DNA of 64,000 bases from Actinomyces faecalis (GCF_013184985.2 NZ_CP063418.1:1116001-1180000); one strand, 5' to 3'. Positions 45,987-53,908 are shown, counted from the first letter of the stretch. Made by a program: numbers and translations. The notes: generated by a model from the sequence alone, not told the origin.

Positions 45987-47045
45987 TTACCGCGTGCCCG
46001 GAGCCGTGACGAAGTCGATGAGCTCCTCCATGCGACCCAGCAGAGCGGGCTCCAGGTCCTTGTAGCTGCGCACCGTGGCCAGGATCCGTTGCCAGCCGTG
46101 GGCGACGTCAGCCTGCGAGTCGTGAGGCCACCCCAGGGCCTCCAGCGTGCCGTGCTTGATGTCCGTCCCACGGGGGACCGTCGGCCAGGCCCGCAGCCCC
46201 ACCCGCTCAGGCTTGACCGCCTGCCACACGTCCACGTACGGGTGGCCGAGCACGAGCACGTTCTCCCCGCCCGGCATCGCGCGCACGCGCTCGGCGATGC
46301 GTGACTCCTTGGATCCGGCCACGAGGTGGTCGACCAGCACGCCGGCGCGGCGCGTGGGACCGGGGGCGAAGTCAGCCATGACCTCCTCCAGGTTGTCCAC
46401 GCCGTCGAGCATGAGGACCACGACGCCCTCGTGGCGCAGGTCGTCGCCCCAGACCTTCTCGACCAGCTCGGCGTCGTGCCTGCCCTCGACCCAGATCCGC
46501 GAGGCTCGCGCGACCTTGGCGGCCTCTCCCTCCACCGCGTAGGAGCCGGAGGCCGTCAACCTCCGGCCGTTCGCGCTGACCGGACCGGTGGGCTGGCGAC
46601 GGCGGGGCGCTGGCGGGTCGAGGACGACCGGCCGGCCCTCGATCCAGAAGCCGGCGCCGAGCGGGAAGCCGCGACGCACGCCGTGGCGGTCCTCCAGGAC
46701 GACGACGTGGCGGCCGCCGGACTTCTCCACCGCCACGACGGCGCCGACGAATCCGGTCTGGCGGTCCTCGACGACGAGCCCGGCCGAGGCCGGAACGTGC
46801 ACCGAGGCCGGACGCACCGCGTGCGGGCCGAGGCGGTGGGGGTCGGCAGCCAGGACGTCGCCGCCGTAGCGGTCCGACGCCGTCGGCCGAGCCGGTGGGG
46901 CCGCTGCCCGCCGCCGCTGCGCCTCGGCCTCGGTCAGCCGCCCGGCGGCCCGTGCCTCCTGCTGCTGGCGGGCAGCCTGCTCGCGCAGGGCGGCACGGCG
47001 TGCGGCGGTGGATCCCGGGACGGTACGGCGTGGGGGAGTGGTCAC
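45987..47045 (-). CDS. DUF3097 family protein
   Basis: A 352-residue actinobacterial DUF3097 protein. An Arg/Ala-rich N-terminal helix precedes a conserved core with SYAVEGEAAKVARASRIWVEGRHDAELVEKVWGDDL (two adjacent motifs) and VLVDHLVAGSKESRIA, reminiscent of a Toprim-like nuclease fold. The function is unknown. I prefer GTG 47045, because TACCGT lies seven bases upstream of it, over ATG 47114, which falls inside the CIRCE operator. The position next to hemW/hrcA is conserved in actinobacteria. Confidence 0.82.
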   Translation of the reverse strand: MTTPPRRTVPGSTAARRAALREQAARQQQEARAAGRLTEAEAQRRRAAAPPARPTASDRYGGDVLAADPHRLGPHAVRPASVHVPASAGLVVEDRQTGFVGAVVAVEKSGGRHVVVLEDRHGVRRGFPLGAGFWIEGRPVVLDPPAPRRRQPTGPVSANGRRLTASGSYAVEGEAAKVARASRIWVEGRHDAELVEKVWGDDLRHEGVVVLMLDGVDNLEEVMADFAPGPTRRAGVLVDHLVAGSKESRIAERVRAMPGGENVLVLGHPYVDVWQAVKPERVGLRAWPTVPRGTDIKHGTLEALGWPHDSQADVAHGWQRILATVRSYKDLEPALLGRMEELIDFVTAPGTR

Positions 47046-47103
47046 CCGGGGCACGGTAGGCCAACCTCTCGCTGGGCGAACGTCAGACCCGCCGGGCACG
47101 GCG

Positions 47104-47134
47104 TAGGATGGCACTCGCGCCTGGCGAGTGCTAA
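47104..47134 (+). promoter_or_regulatory. CIRCE operator with overlapping -10 box (hrcA promoter)
   Basis: ATGGCACTC (47108-47116), nine bases, then GAGTGCTAA (47126-47134) matches the CIRCE consensus TTAGCACTC-N9-GAGTGCTAA except at two outer bases of the left arm. A TAGGAT -10 box (47104-47109) overlaps the left arm, so HrcA binding should block RNA polymerase directly. Confidence 0.92.
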
Positions 47135-47231
47135 CCCGGCGGCGGCTGGCGAGCGGCTCGTCAGTGCGGTCGGTAGCGTGTGCGAGCGCTACCGGACGCT
47201 GCTGGGCGCTAGACGAGAAAGGAGGGGTCCC

Positions 47232-48287
47232 ATGGCCGACGACCGACGGCTCAAGGTCCTGTCCGCCATCGTCACCGACTATGTCCGCACCCGGGAGCCT
47301 GTGGGCTCGCGGGCGATCGTGGAGCGCTACCAGCTCGGGGTCTCACCGGCCACCATCCGTAACGACATGGCGGCCCTGGAGGACGAGGGCTACATCCACC
47401 AGCCCCATACCAGTGCCGGTCGCGTGCCGACTCAGAAGGGATACCGCCTCTTCGTCGACGAGGTTGCCCGCATCAAGCCCCTGTCCGCCCCCGAGCGCGC
47501 CGCGATCACCGCCCTGCTCACGGGCGAGGTGGACCTGGACCAGGTCGTGGCGCGCTCGGTGCGCGTGCTCGCCCAGCTCACCGGCCAGCTTGCCGTCGTG
47601 GAGTACCCCAGCCTGCGCCGCACGACACTGCGCCACCTGGAGCTGGTGGTCCTCGATCCCACCCGTGTGCTGCTGGTCATCATCACGGACACCGGACGCG
47701 TGGAGCAGCGCACCGTGTCCACATCGGCCACTGAGATACTGGACCCGGCTGCCGTTGAGCAGCTGCGGGTGCGGCTCAACGCCGCGCTGGCGGGGCTGCG
47801 GGCTGAGTCTGTCATCCCAGTCCTCACAGCCCTCAAGGAGCAGGCCAGTGAGGACGAGCGTGTGCTGCTCTCGGCGGTCACCGGGGCGCTTATCGAGGCG
47901 CTGCGCCCGGACGCCGAGGAGCGCCTGGTGATCGCCGGCACCGCGAATCTGGCGCGCTCCACCCCAGACTTCTCTTCCCTCGGGCCTCTCCTGGACGCCA
48001 TCGAGGAGCAAGTCGTGCTGCTGCGGCTGTTCACCGACTCCAGCAACGCCGGGCCCGCCGGCGGAGCGGAGGGCATGCGCGTGAGCATCGGAGCCGAGAA
48101 CCATGATGACGCCCTGGCAGAGGCTAGCGTCGTCACGGCCTCCTACGGTGCCGGCCCGGGCGACGCCGTCGCCCACCTGGGCGTCGTGGGCCCTACCCGC
48201 ATGGACTACCCCGCCACCATGACCACTGTGCGCGCGGTCGCTCGCTACCTCTCCCGGTTCCTGGCGGGACCGGGGCAGGCGGCCTGA
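47232..48287 (+). CDS. hrcA: Heat-inducible transcription repressor HrcA
   Basis: A 351-residue repressor that binds CIRCE elements with GroEL as corepressor-folding partner. The winged-helix N-terminus contains GVSPATIRNDMAALEDEGYI and HTSAGRVPTQKGYR. The GGAGGGG ribosome site is at 47221-47227. Its own CIRCE lies about 100 bases upstream, so it is autoregulated and controls dnaJ downstream (42-base gap). Confidence 0.95.
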   Translation: MADDRRLKVLSAIVTDYVRTREPVGSRAIVERYQLGVSPATIRNDMAALEDEGYIHQPHTSAGRVPTQKGYRLFVDEVARIKPLSAPERAAITALLTGEVDLDQVVARSVRVLAQLTGQLAVVEYPSLRRTTLRHLELVVLDPTRVLLVIITDTGRVEQRTVSTSATEILDPAAVEQLRVRLNAALAGLRAESVIPVLTALKEQASEDERVLLSAVTGALIEALRPDAEERLVIAGTANLARSTPDFSSLGPLLDAIEEQVVLLRLFTDSSNAGPAGGAEGMRVSIGAENHDDALAEASVVTASYGAGPGDAVAHLGVVGPTRMDYPATMTTVRAVARYLSRFLAGPGQAA

Positions 48288-48329
48288 GCGACCGGCGTCG
48301 GAGACAACACGTAAAGGACACGTTCTCAG

Positions 48330-49466
48330 GTGAGTGACTACTACGAGCTGCTCGGCGTGAGCCGTCAGGCCAGTGCCGAGGAGATCAAGAAGGCCTACCG
48401 CAAGAAGGCACGCCAGCTCCACCCCGACGTCGCCGGCCCCGGCCACGAGGAGGAGTTCAAGGAGGTCCAGGCCGCCTACGCCGTGCTCTCCGACGACGAG
48501 AAGCGGCAGATGTACGACGTGGGCGGCGAGGACGCGCTGCACGGGGGCGGCGGCTTCCCCTCCGGCTTCAGCGGTGACTTCTCGGACCTGGGCGGGATCT
48601 TCCAGACCTTCTTCGGTGGGGGCGGCTCGCGCGGGCCGGCCTCGCGTGCGCGCCGCGGCCAGGACGGGCTCGTGGCGGTGCAGGTGAGCCTGGCCGACGT
48701 CGCCTTCGGCGCCACCAAGACGATGCCGATCGACACCTACGTCACCTGCACCACCTGCGGCGGCAGCTGCTGCGCGCCGGGGACCGAGCCGGTCACCTGC
48801 TCCCAGTGCAACGGCCAGGGCTCGGTCCAGCGTGTCCAGCGCTCCTTCCTGGGCAACGTCATGACCTCCTCGCCCTGCCCTACCTGCCAGGGCTTCGGCA
48901 CGGTCATCGTCACGCCCTGCAAGGACTGCGACGGTGAGGGCCGTAAGCACGTGCGCACGGACATCGAGGTCAACGTCCCGGCCGGTGTGTCCTCCGGTAC
49001 CCGTATCCGCATGTCCGGGCGTGGTGAGGCGGGCGTGGCCGGAGGACCTGCGGGCGACCTCTACGTGGTGGTCGAGGAGCAGGCACACCCGACCCTGGAG
49101 CGGCAGGGCGATGACCTGCGCACCGAGCTGCGCGTGCCGATGACCGCGGCCGCGCTGGGGGCCTCCTTCCCGGTGGAGACCCTCGACGGCGAGCGCAGCG
49201 TCTCGGTGCGCCCCGGCACGCAGTCTGGTGACGATATCCGGCTGGACGGTCTGGGCGTGGGGCGGCTGCGCCGCTCCGGGCGCGGCAACCTGTACGTCAC
49301 GGTGGTGGTGGAGACCCCGACCAACCTCTCGGAGCGTCAGGAGGAGCTGCTCAGGGAGCTCGCGGCCCTGCGCGGCGAGGACGGCTTCGCCCCGGCGGAG
49401 GAGGAAGGCTTCTTCGACCGGCTCAAGGGCGGAAAGACCAAGGGCAAGAACCGCCGTAAGCGCTGA
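48330..49466 (+). CDS. dnaJ: Chaperone DnaJ (HrcA-linked paralogue)
   Basis: A 378-residue type I J-protein that stimulates DnaK ATPase. The J-domain has the HPD tripeptide (LHPDVAG, about residue 32). A Gly/Phe-rich stretch follows, then four zinc repeats CTTCGGSC, CSQCNGQG, CPTCQGFG and CKDCDGEG (about 140-210), and two substrate domains. The first zinc repeat lacks the usual last Gly, reading GGSC. The hrcA-dnaJ pair corresponds to DnaJ2 of actinobacteria. Start GTG 48330. Confidence 0.95.
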   Translation: MSDYYELLGVSRQASAEEIKKAYRKKARQLHPDVAGPGHEEEFKEVQAAYAVLSDDEKRQMYDVGGEDALHGGGGFPSGFSGDFSDLGGIFQTFFGGGGSRGPASRARRGQDGLVAVQVSLADVAFGATKTMPIDTYVTCTTCGGSCCAPGTEPVTCSQCNGQGSVQRVQRSFLGNVMTSSPCPTCQGFGTVIVTPCKDCDGEGRKHVRTDIEVNVPAGVSSGTRIRMSGRGEAGVAGGPAGDLYVVVEEQAHPTLERQGDDLRTELRVPMTAAALGASFPVETLDGERSVSVRPGTQSGDDIRLDGLGVGRLRRSGRGNLYVTVVVETPTNLSERQEELLRELAALRGEDGFAPAEEEGFFDRLKGGKTKGKNRRKR

Positions 49467-49489
49467 GCTCGCGGCCCGCCCTCGTGTGA

Positions 49490-49546
49490 TCGCGTCTGCG
49501 GGGTGGCACCGAGCATGACAAGCCCGGTGCCACCCCGCAGACGCGA
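49490..49546. terminator. 22-bp perfect inverted repeat between dnaJ and YggS-like gene
   Basis: Bases 49490-49511 are exactly complementary to 49525-49546, leaving a 13-base loop. It sits between convergent genes and should terminate both. The stem is unusually long and includes GGGGTGGCACC. Confidence 0.82.
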
Positions 49547-49583
49547 AGACGTATCGGGACGGCGCGATGTGAAGGGCGCCGGC

Positions 49584-50339
49584 TCAGGCTCCGGGCCAGT
49601 AGAGGGAGTCCGGCGTGGGACGGGCGCCGAAGATCGCGGTGCCCACGCGCACGCAGGTCGCGCCCTCGGCGACCGCCAGCTCGAAGTCGCCACTCATCCC
49701 CATGGACAGCAGCCCGTCGCCCACGGTGCCGGCCTCGCGACCCTCGTCACGCAGGTGCCGCATGAGACGGAAGCACTCGCGTACCCTCTCCTGGTCCGTG
49801 GTGTGGGCTGCCAGTGTCATGAGACCACGCACGCGCAGCGAGGAGTAGACCGGCAGCTTAGCCAGGAAGCCTGCCACGGCCTCTGGTTCCAGCCCGTACT
49901 TGGAAGCCTCCCCAGAGGAGTTGACCTGGACATAGACATCAAGGCTGCGACCGGCGGCCTGGAGCCGACGGTCGAGTGCTTCGGCGAGGTGCAGGGAGTC
50001 CAGCGCCTGGAATTCACTGGCGAAGGCGGCCACGTCCTTGGCCTTGTTGGTCTGCAGGTGGCCGATGACCGCCCAGTGGATGCCGAGGTCAGCCATCCCG
50101 GTGCTCTTGCGCTTGGCCTCCTGGACCTTGTTCTCACCCATCTCGGTGACGCCTGCGGCGAAGGCGGCGCGCAGTCGGTCCTCGGGGACCGTCTTGGTGA
50201 CAGGCAGGAGGCGGATGTCCGACGGCGCCCGGCCGGCTGCCGTGGCAGCGGCGTCGATGCGGGTGCGGACCGCGGCAAGGTTCGCAGAGATCTGGGCGAC
50301 CTCCTGCGGGTCCGGGACAACGGGGGAGTCAGTCGTCAT
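49584..50339 (-). CDS. YggS-type pyridoxal-phosphate homeostasis protein
   Basis: A 251-residue PLP-binding protein (YggS/PROSC/YlmE family) that buffers PLP and affects amino-acid balance. The PLP lysine is in LLPVTKTVP (about residue 45), followed by GENKVQEAKRK, WAVIGHLQTNKAK and the phosphate-binding LSMGMSGDFELA. ATG 50339 matches the family N-terminus. AGGAGG is only one base away, too close for normal initiation, while TACCGT lies eight bases upstream. The longer ORF to 50396 is unlikely. Confidence 0.9.
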   Translation of the reverse strand: MTTDSPVVPDPQEVAQISANLAAVRTRIDAAATAAGRAPSDIRLLPVTKTVPEDRLRAAFAAGVTEMGENKVQEAKRKSTGMADLGIHWAVIGHLQTNKAKDVAAFASEFQALDSLHLAEALDRRLQAAGRSLDVYVQVNSSGEASKYGLEPEAVAGFLAKLPVYSSLRVRGLMTLAAHTTDQERVRECFRLMRHLRDEGREAGTVGDGLLSMGMSGDFELAVAEGATCVRVGTAIFGARPTPDSLYWPGA

Positions 50340-50509
50340 GCCTCCTGACGGTACACCGGTGGTGCGGTGGGAGGGCAAGAGGATCGGCCGTGCCACCCAG
50401 CCTGGGCAAGGGCCGCGCGCTCACGCGGAGAGGAAGGCTCCCGTGGACTGTGGGCTCGGCTCTGGTCCTCCCGCGACGCCGCCCCGGCTGGTCTCATAGG
50501 CTGGCTCCC

Positions 50510-51289
50510 GTGACTGCCCCTGTCTTCATCTTCACCGACGACACTGTTGAACCAGCCGGTGCCGCCCGCACCGCCCATCCTGGCACCAGCCTGGTCCTCA
50601 CCGGTTCCGAGGCCCGCCACGCCGTCACTGTGCGCCGGATGCGGGTAGGGGAGCGGGTGGACCTGGCCGACGGCGCAGGCGTGCGCCTGGTCTGCGAGGT
50701 CACCGCCGCCGAGGGCAAGGACCACTTGGCCGTGCGGGTGCTTGAACGTATCCAGGAACCTGAGTCCTCCCACGATCTGGTGCTCGTCCAGGCCCTGGCC
50801 AAGGGCGGGCGGGACGAGCAGGCGGTGGAGACGGCCACGCAGGTGGGCGCCGACGTCGTGATTCCCTGGCAGGCCGGTCGTTCCATCGCCCAGTGGAAGG
50901 GGCCGAAGGCCGCCAAGGGGCGTGAGCGCTGGCAGGCGACGGCGACCGAGGCAGCCAAGCAGGCACGGCGTGCTCGGGTTCCGCAGGTGTCCGAGCCGAT
51001 GACGACGTCGCAGCTGGCCGCCTGGACGCGTGAGACCGTCCAGGACGGCGGCAGGGTGCTGGTGCTGCACGAGGAGGCGACGGCACCCATAGGCGCAGTG
51101 GCGTTGCCCGACAGCGGGAGCCTCGCCGTCGTCGTCGGGCCGGAAGGTGGCATCAGCGCTGAGGAGACGGCTGCGTTGGAGGCTGCTGGGGCGACGACGG
51201 TGCGTCTGGGCCCGCATGTCATGCGGACGGCCAGTGCTGGTCCGGTGGCGCTGGCTGTGCTGGCGCAGCGTGCGGGGTTGTGGGGTTAG
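50510..51289 (+). CDS. rsmE: 16S rRNA (uracil1498-N3)-methyltransferase
   Basis: A 259-residue SPOUT methyltransferase that methylates U1498 of 16S rRNA. The PUA-like N-terminus (RHAVTVRRMRVGERVDLADG) is followed by the SPOUT knot with LVQALAKGGRDEQAVETATQVG and the SAM loop VVVGPEGGISAEE ... LGPHVMRTASA. GTG 50510 lies seven bases after TAGGCT with no ribosome site, a leaderless pattern. Downstream, where other actinobacteria carry HIT/phoH/ybeY, the accessory island begins. Confidence 0.93.
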   Translation: MTAPVFIFTDDTVEPAGAARTAHPGTSLVLTGSEARHAVTVRRMRVGERVDLADGAGVRLVCEVTAAEGKDHLAVRVLERIQEPESSHDLVLVQALAKGGRDEQAVETATQVGADVVIPWQAGRSIAQWKGPKAAKGRERWQATATEAAKQARRARVPQVSEPMTTSQLAAWTRETVQDGGRVLVLHEEATAPIGAVALPDSGSLAVVVGPEGGISAEETAALEAAGATTVRLGPHVMRTASAGPVALAVLAQRAGLWG

Positions 51290-51293
51290 TACC

Positions 51294-51656
51294 GTGGCGA
51301 CAGACCCGTCATTCATGGAGTACGTGTACGAGCAGATCGCGGACGCCGGGGGAGTGTCTTACCGGCGGATGTTTGGTGAGTACTGTGTCTACCGGCAGGG
51401 CAAGGTCGTGGGTTTTGTCTGCGACGACCAGCTCTTCGTGAAGAGGACTGAGGCCGGCATGGCGTTGCTGCCTGGTTGCCCGCTCGCGCCTCCGTATAAG
51501 GGGGCGACGCTGTACCTCCTGATTGAGGATCTTGATGACCGTGAGCTGATGGCTGATCTGATCCAGGCGACGTGGCAGGAGCTGCCGGAGCGTACTCCTA
51601 GACGGAAGAAGTGTCGATCACGTCCAGAAAAGCGCGTCCGACGTGAAGACAGATGA
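51294..51656 (+). CDS. TfoX N-terminal domain protein
   Basis: A 120-residue protein that is a TfoX_N domain: MEYVYEQIADAGGVSYRRMFGEYCVY, then VKRTEAG and PPYKGATLYLLIEDLDD. It lacks the TfoX C-terminal domain. TfoX regulates competence in Gammaproteobacteria, but single-domain actinobacterial versions have no proven role. GTG 51294 is four bases behind the rsmE stop; ATG 51315 is an alternative. The last 15 codons are Arg/Lys-rich. Confidence 0.75.
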   Translation: MATDPSFMEYVYEQIADAGGVSYRRMFGEYCVYRQGKVVGFVCDDQLFVKRTEAGMALLPGCPLAPPYKGATLYLLIEDLDDRELMADLIQATWQELPERTPRRKKCRSRPEKRVRREDR

Positions 51657-51659
51657 GTG

Positions 51660-51782
51660 CCAAGGCGGTGTCGATCCTGACGGCGAGATTGAGGTCTCAT
51701 GGCCACTCAGACTGAGCGTGCCGAGCTGCACCGGGCTATCTGGCAGGTTGCCAACGTCATGCCAAAGCAGATGTTCGTCTGA
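51660..51782 (+). pseudogene. Second copy of the hsdM 5' end (truncated)
   Basis: Bases 51660-51756 repeat 56093-56189 with about eleven differences. The copy includes the ribosome-site region GAGGTCTC, the start codon (ATG 51699) and the first 20 codons (TQTERAELHRAIWQVAN). The frame then runs off homology and stops at 51782 (27 codons). It marks the left edge of the accessory island and is the remnant of an older or duplicated type I locus. Confidence 0.75.
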
Positions 51783-51847
51783 ATGCTCAAGACTTCCAGG
51801 GAGATGACCCACTTTGGGATCAGATAAACAATTGGCTGAAGCGTTGA
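51758..51847 (+). pseudogene. C-terminal tail of an unidentified protein
   Basis: Directly after the hsdM-like repeat, another frame reads HAKADVRLNAQDFQGDDPL then WDQINNWLKR and stops at 51847. The composition looks like a real protein end (DFQGDDPLWDQI) and is more AT-rich than the backbone. I do not recognise the family. It seems to be the 3' end of a gene whose body was lost when the island formed. Confidence 0.3.
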
Positions 51848-51877
51848 GCTCAACTCGACAATGATGACTGGCGTCCC

Positions 51878-51943
51878 CCAGCCCTATGGGCGATCATCGA
51901 TTGGGGCTTCTTAGCCACCTCATTGATGTGAGCGGGAAGCCCG
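51878..51943. repeat. 66-bp direct repeat, copy 1
   Basis: Matches 53542-53607 with one mismatch. On the minus strand it encodes LPAHINEVAKKPQSMIAHK, the tail of the DUF4406-like relic, here joined to the portal relic. Confidence 0.85.
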
Positions 51944-51985
51944 GCAGCTTTACCGTTGTTCAACGGTGTGATGACCAGGTAGAGG

Positions 51986-52507
51986 GGCGGTGCCAGGGTG
52001 TTCGAGGACTCCGCTGGGTGCGGCGCCGTTGGCGAAGAATGAGGCGCCGTAATCTTCGTTGGACGTGGCCATCCCGGTCGCGTTCTTTGCTATCGCAATC
52101 GGCGAGTAGCCGACTCAACCGTCGAAGCGAGGCCCAGGGATTTGCAGCACATCGGAGGGGCCAGCCTGATGTGCCGCCATTCGCTGTGAGACTCATCCGA
52201 GGTGGTGTGGTACTCGTCATACAAGCGTTCGGCATCGTCCCTGCCAACGCTCATCCTGTCCGGCATCAACGGGTACAGTCCAATGACTTCACTGAGGCCG
52301 TTGCGCAGGACTTGGAGGTAGGCGTTGCCCCACAGCAGCAGGTGCGTCAGGAGGGCCTCGCGGAACACGAAGCTGGTCATCTCTGGGGTCGGCGCATCAT
52401 GCAGCGATTGGTACAGGCCGTGGTCGGTGGCCTTAGCGGAAGGTACGGGAGCTTGCCAGCGTATGATTATCGGAGGTCCGTGTGCGGAACCAGTTGGTGA
52501 GTCTCAT
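51986..52507 (-). pseudogene. Phage portal protein (HK97-like), decayed
   Basis: Pieces of a portal protein lie in different frames. The start MRLTNWFRTRT (ATG 52507) is followed by LYQSLHDAPTPEMTSFVFRE, then LLTHLLLWGNAYLQVLRNG and IGLYPLMPDRMSV, and finally DVLQIPGPRFDG-stop-VGYSPIAIAKNATGM and FFANGAAPSGVLEHPG. Order and wording match HK97-type portals, through which phage DNA is packaged. There are at least two frame changes, an internal deletion near the N-terminus, an in-frame stop and a missing C-terminal half. Confidence 0.85.
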
Positions 52508-52692
52508 TGCTGTACCTGCCCGTGAACATGGGCGGTCGCGTACAGGAAGGAGACGAGATGACGGCAGCCAACGATGTCCCGTAGACATGCGGCGAGGGGC
52601 CTGGGCAAAGCAATGGCCTCGGGGGTGTACCGATATTTCGCGGCATTGACCTTCCCGAGGCCTATCGGCAACAACTTTACCACGATCCCACG

Positions 52693-53348
52693 GTGAGTCG
52701 TGAGACGTTGCAGGAGTGGTTCTCATCCGCCAGGATCAGCCGCTATCGGATCGAGCCGGTCGATGCGTGGTACGTGTGGAACACCCGTATCTCGAAAGCG
52801 TTCTTGGAAGACATTAGTCATGTCGAGGTACTCCTTCGAAACTTCATTGATGTGCGTCTGAGCGCTGATACTGGCATACGGTGTTGGTGGGACTCCCCGA
52901 GCTATCGGCTCGGTGGCTTCCCACGTAACGTCACCAAGGCCGAGGCGCGGCTGCGGCGTGCGGGGCTGGATGCCACCCCTGATCAGATCGTGGCGAGTCT
53001 GTCACTGGATAACTGGCGCTTCCTGCTCATCCCGCGTCTGGAAGCAACCGTGTGGAAAGCCCTCACTGACTTACGTAATGGAGGCATGCCTCACTATCCG
53101 GGCCGTAGTCGAAGTAGCTTCGAAGAAAACGTGGAGCTCATCCGCCACGTCCGCAACCGTGCCTCTCACCAAGAACCCCTCATCAGCGCGAACCCTGACC
53201 AACAGGCTCAGGTTCGCAGGCTTGCCAGCTACGTAACAGCGATCGATACTGTCGCCGCAACATCAACCCCGGCGCGGCCGACTGGATCGCTGCCCACTCG
53301 CGCGTCCTCGATGTCATCGCCCAGCGCCCCGTATCACCAGACCACTAA
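52693..53348 (+). CDS. Abi-like HEPN protein inserted in phage relics, probably frameshifted near the end
   Basis: A HEPN-type protein of the Abi-like family. AWYVWNTRISKAFLEDISHVEVLLRNFID is the conserved N-terminal block, and Arg154-x4-His159 (RNRASH, followed by QEPLI) is the HEPN ribonuclease motif. The reading frame from GTG 52693 runs to 53364 with a Ser/Pro-rich end. At about 53255 the +1 frame gives NINPGAADWIAAHSRVLDV and stops at 53348, which fits the family C-terminus, so a one-base deletion is likely. The motif residues are intact. It lies opposite in strand to, and exactly between, the terminase and portal relics. The start is uncertain; the frame is open upstream to about 52590. 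Confidence 0.65.
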
Positions 53349-53500
53349 CCCGCGTTCGTCGTAGACCAACGCCCCGGTGTCGGTGCTGCCTCCACGAATG
53401 GTGCATGGCGACGACGCCGTCGATCTTCTCCCTGGACTTTTGCTTGCTGAGCTTGATGTTCCCGGCCGGGCCGGTGTGGACGTGGGTGTGGAGTGCCCTA
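53334..53500 (-). pseudogene. Phage terminase large subunit, 3' end only
   Basis: The minus strand reads GPAGNIKLSKQKSREKIDGVVAM and, after a frame change, ALVYDERGLVVW before a TGA at 53334. This is the typical ending of phage large terminase proteins (N-I-K..K..EKIDG.VA, then VYDERGL). The ATPase and nuclease body are gone. It overlaps the tail of the Abi-like gene by about 15 bases. In phages the portal gene follows directly, as it does here apart from the Abi insertion. Confidence 0.7.
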
Positions 53501-53514
53501 GGTTTTTAGGTCCA

Positions 53515-53908
53515 GGTGACTTGAGTGTTGTCCATTGATGTCCAGCCTTATGGGCGATCATCGATTGGGGCTTCTTAGCCACCTCATTGATGTGAGCGGG
53601 AAGCCCGAGCTGGTGAGCCCACTTGATCTCGGCACGCATCCCAGCGGAGACACGGGCGGTGTAGACCTAGATTCCCTCGCACTTGGACAGCAGGATCCGG
53701 TTGAAGAACATCGTCAACTCCCGCTTATCTGGGTCGTTGTCGTCCATGAACTGCGGATAGTGAAGATGCGGAGCCAACGGAATCTGGCTCGCCGCAACAG
53801 CAAACGCGCAGAAACGACGGGCGAGCACGAGGTTGGCTTCCATATCACCCGTATAGGTGAGCAGATGTAGACCAGTGGCCGAAAGGTCTGGAGATTAGTG
53901 GTAACCAT
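53515..53908 (-). pseudogene. DUF4406/DUF7768-like phage protein, decayed
   Basis: From ATG 53908 the minus strand reads LVYICSP, then (after a one-base loss) YTGDMEANLVLARRFCAFAVA, IPLAPHLHYPQFMDDND and an internal TAG replacing Trp, followed by VYTARVSAGMRAEIKWAHQLG. These are the conserved blocks of a nucleoside-2-deoxyribosyltransferase-like DUF common in phages and conjugative elements. The frameshift and nonsense codon show that it is dead. Its tail is duplicated at 51878. Confidence 0.75.
53542..53607. repeat. 66-bp direct repeat, copy 2
   Basis: Same sequence as 51878-51943 except for one base, here in its original context within the DUF4406-like relic. The repeats bracket the portal/Abi/terminase block. 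Confidence 0.85.

Noticed and set aside
47046..47114. Upstream ATG for DUF3097
   Set aside because: It lies inside the CIRCE left arm; GTG 47045 has a fitting -10 box.
46326..47231. Long N-terminal extension of hrcA
   Set aside because: It runs through the DUF3097 gene and the CIRCE operator; the GGAGGGG site and HrcA homology put the start at 47232.
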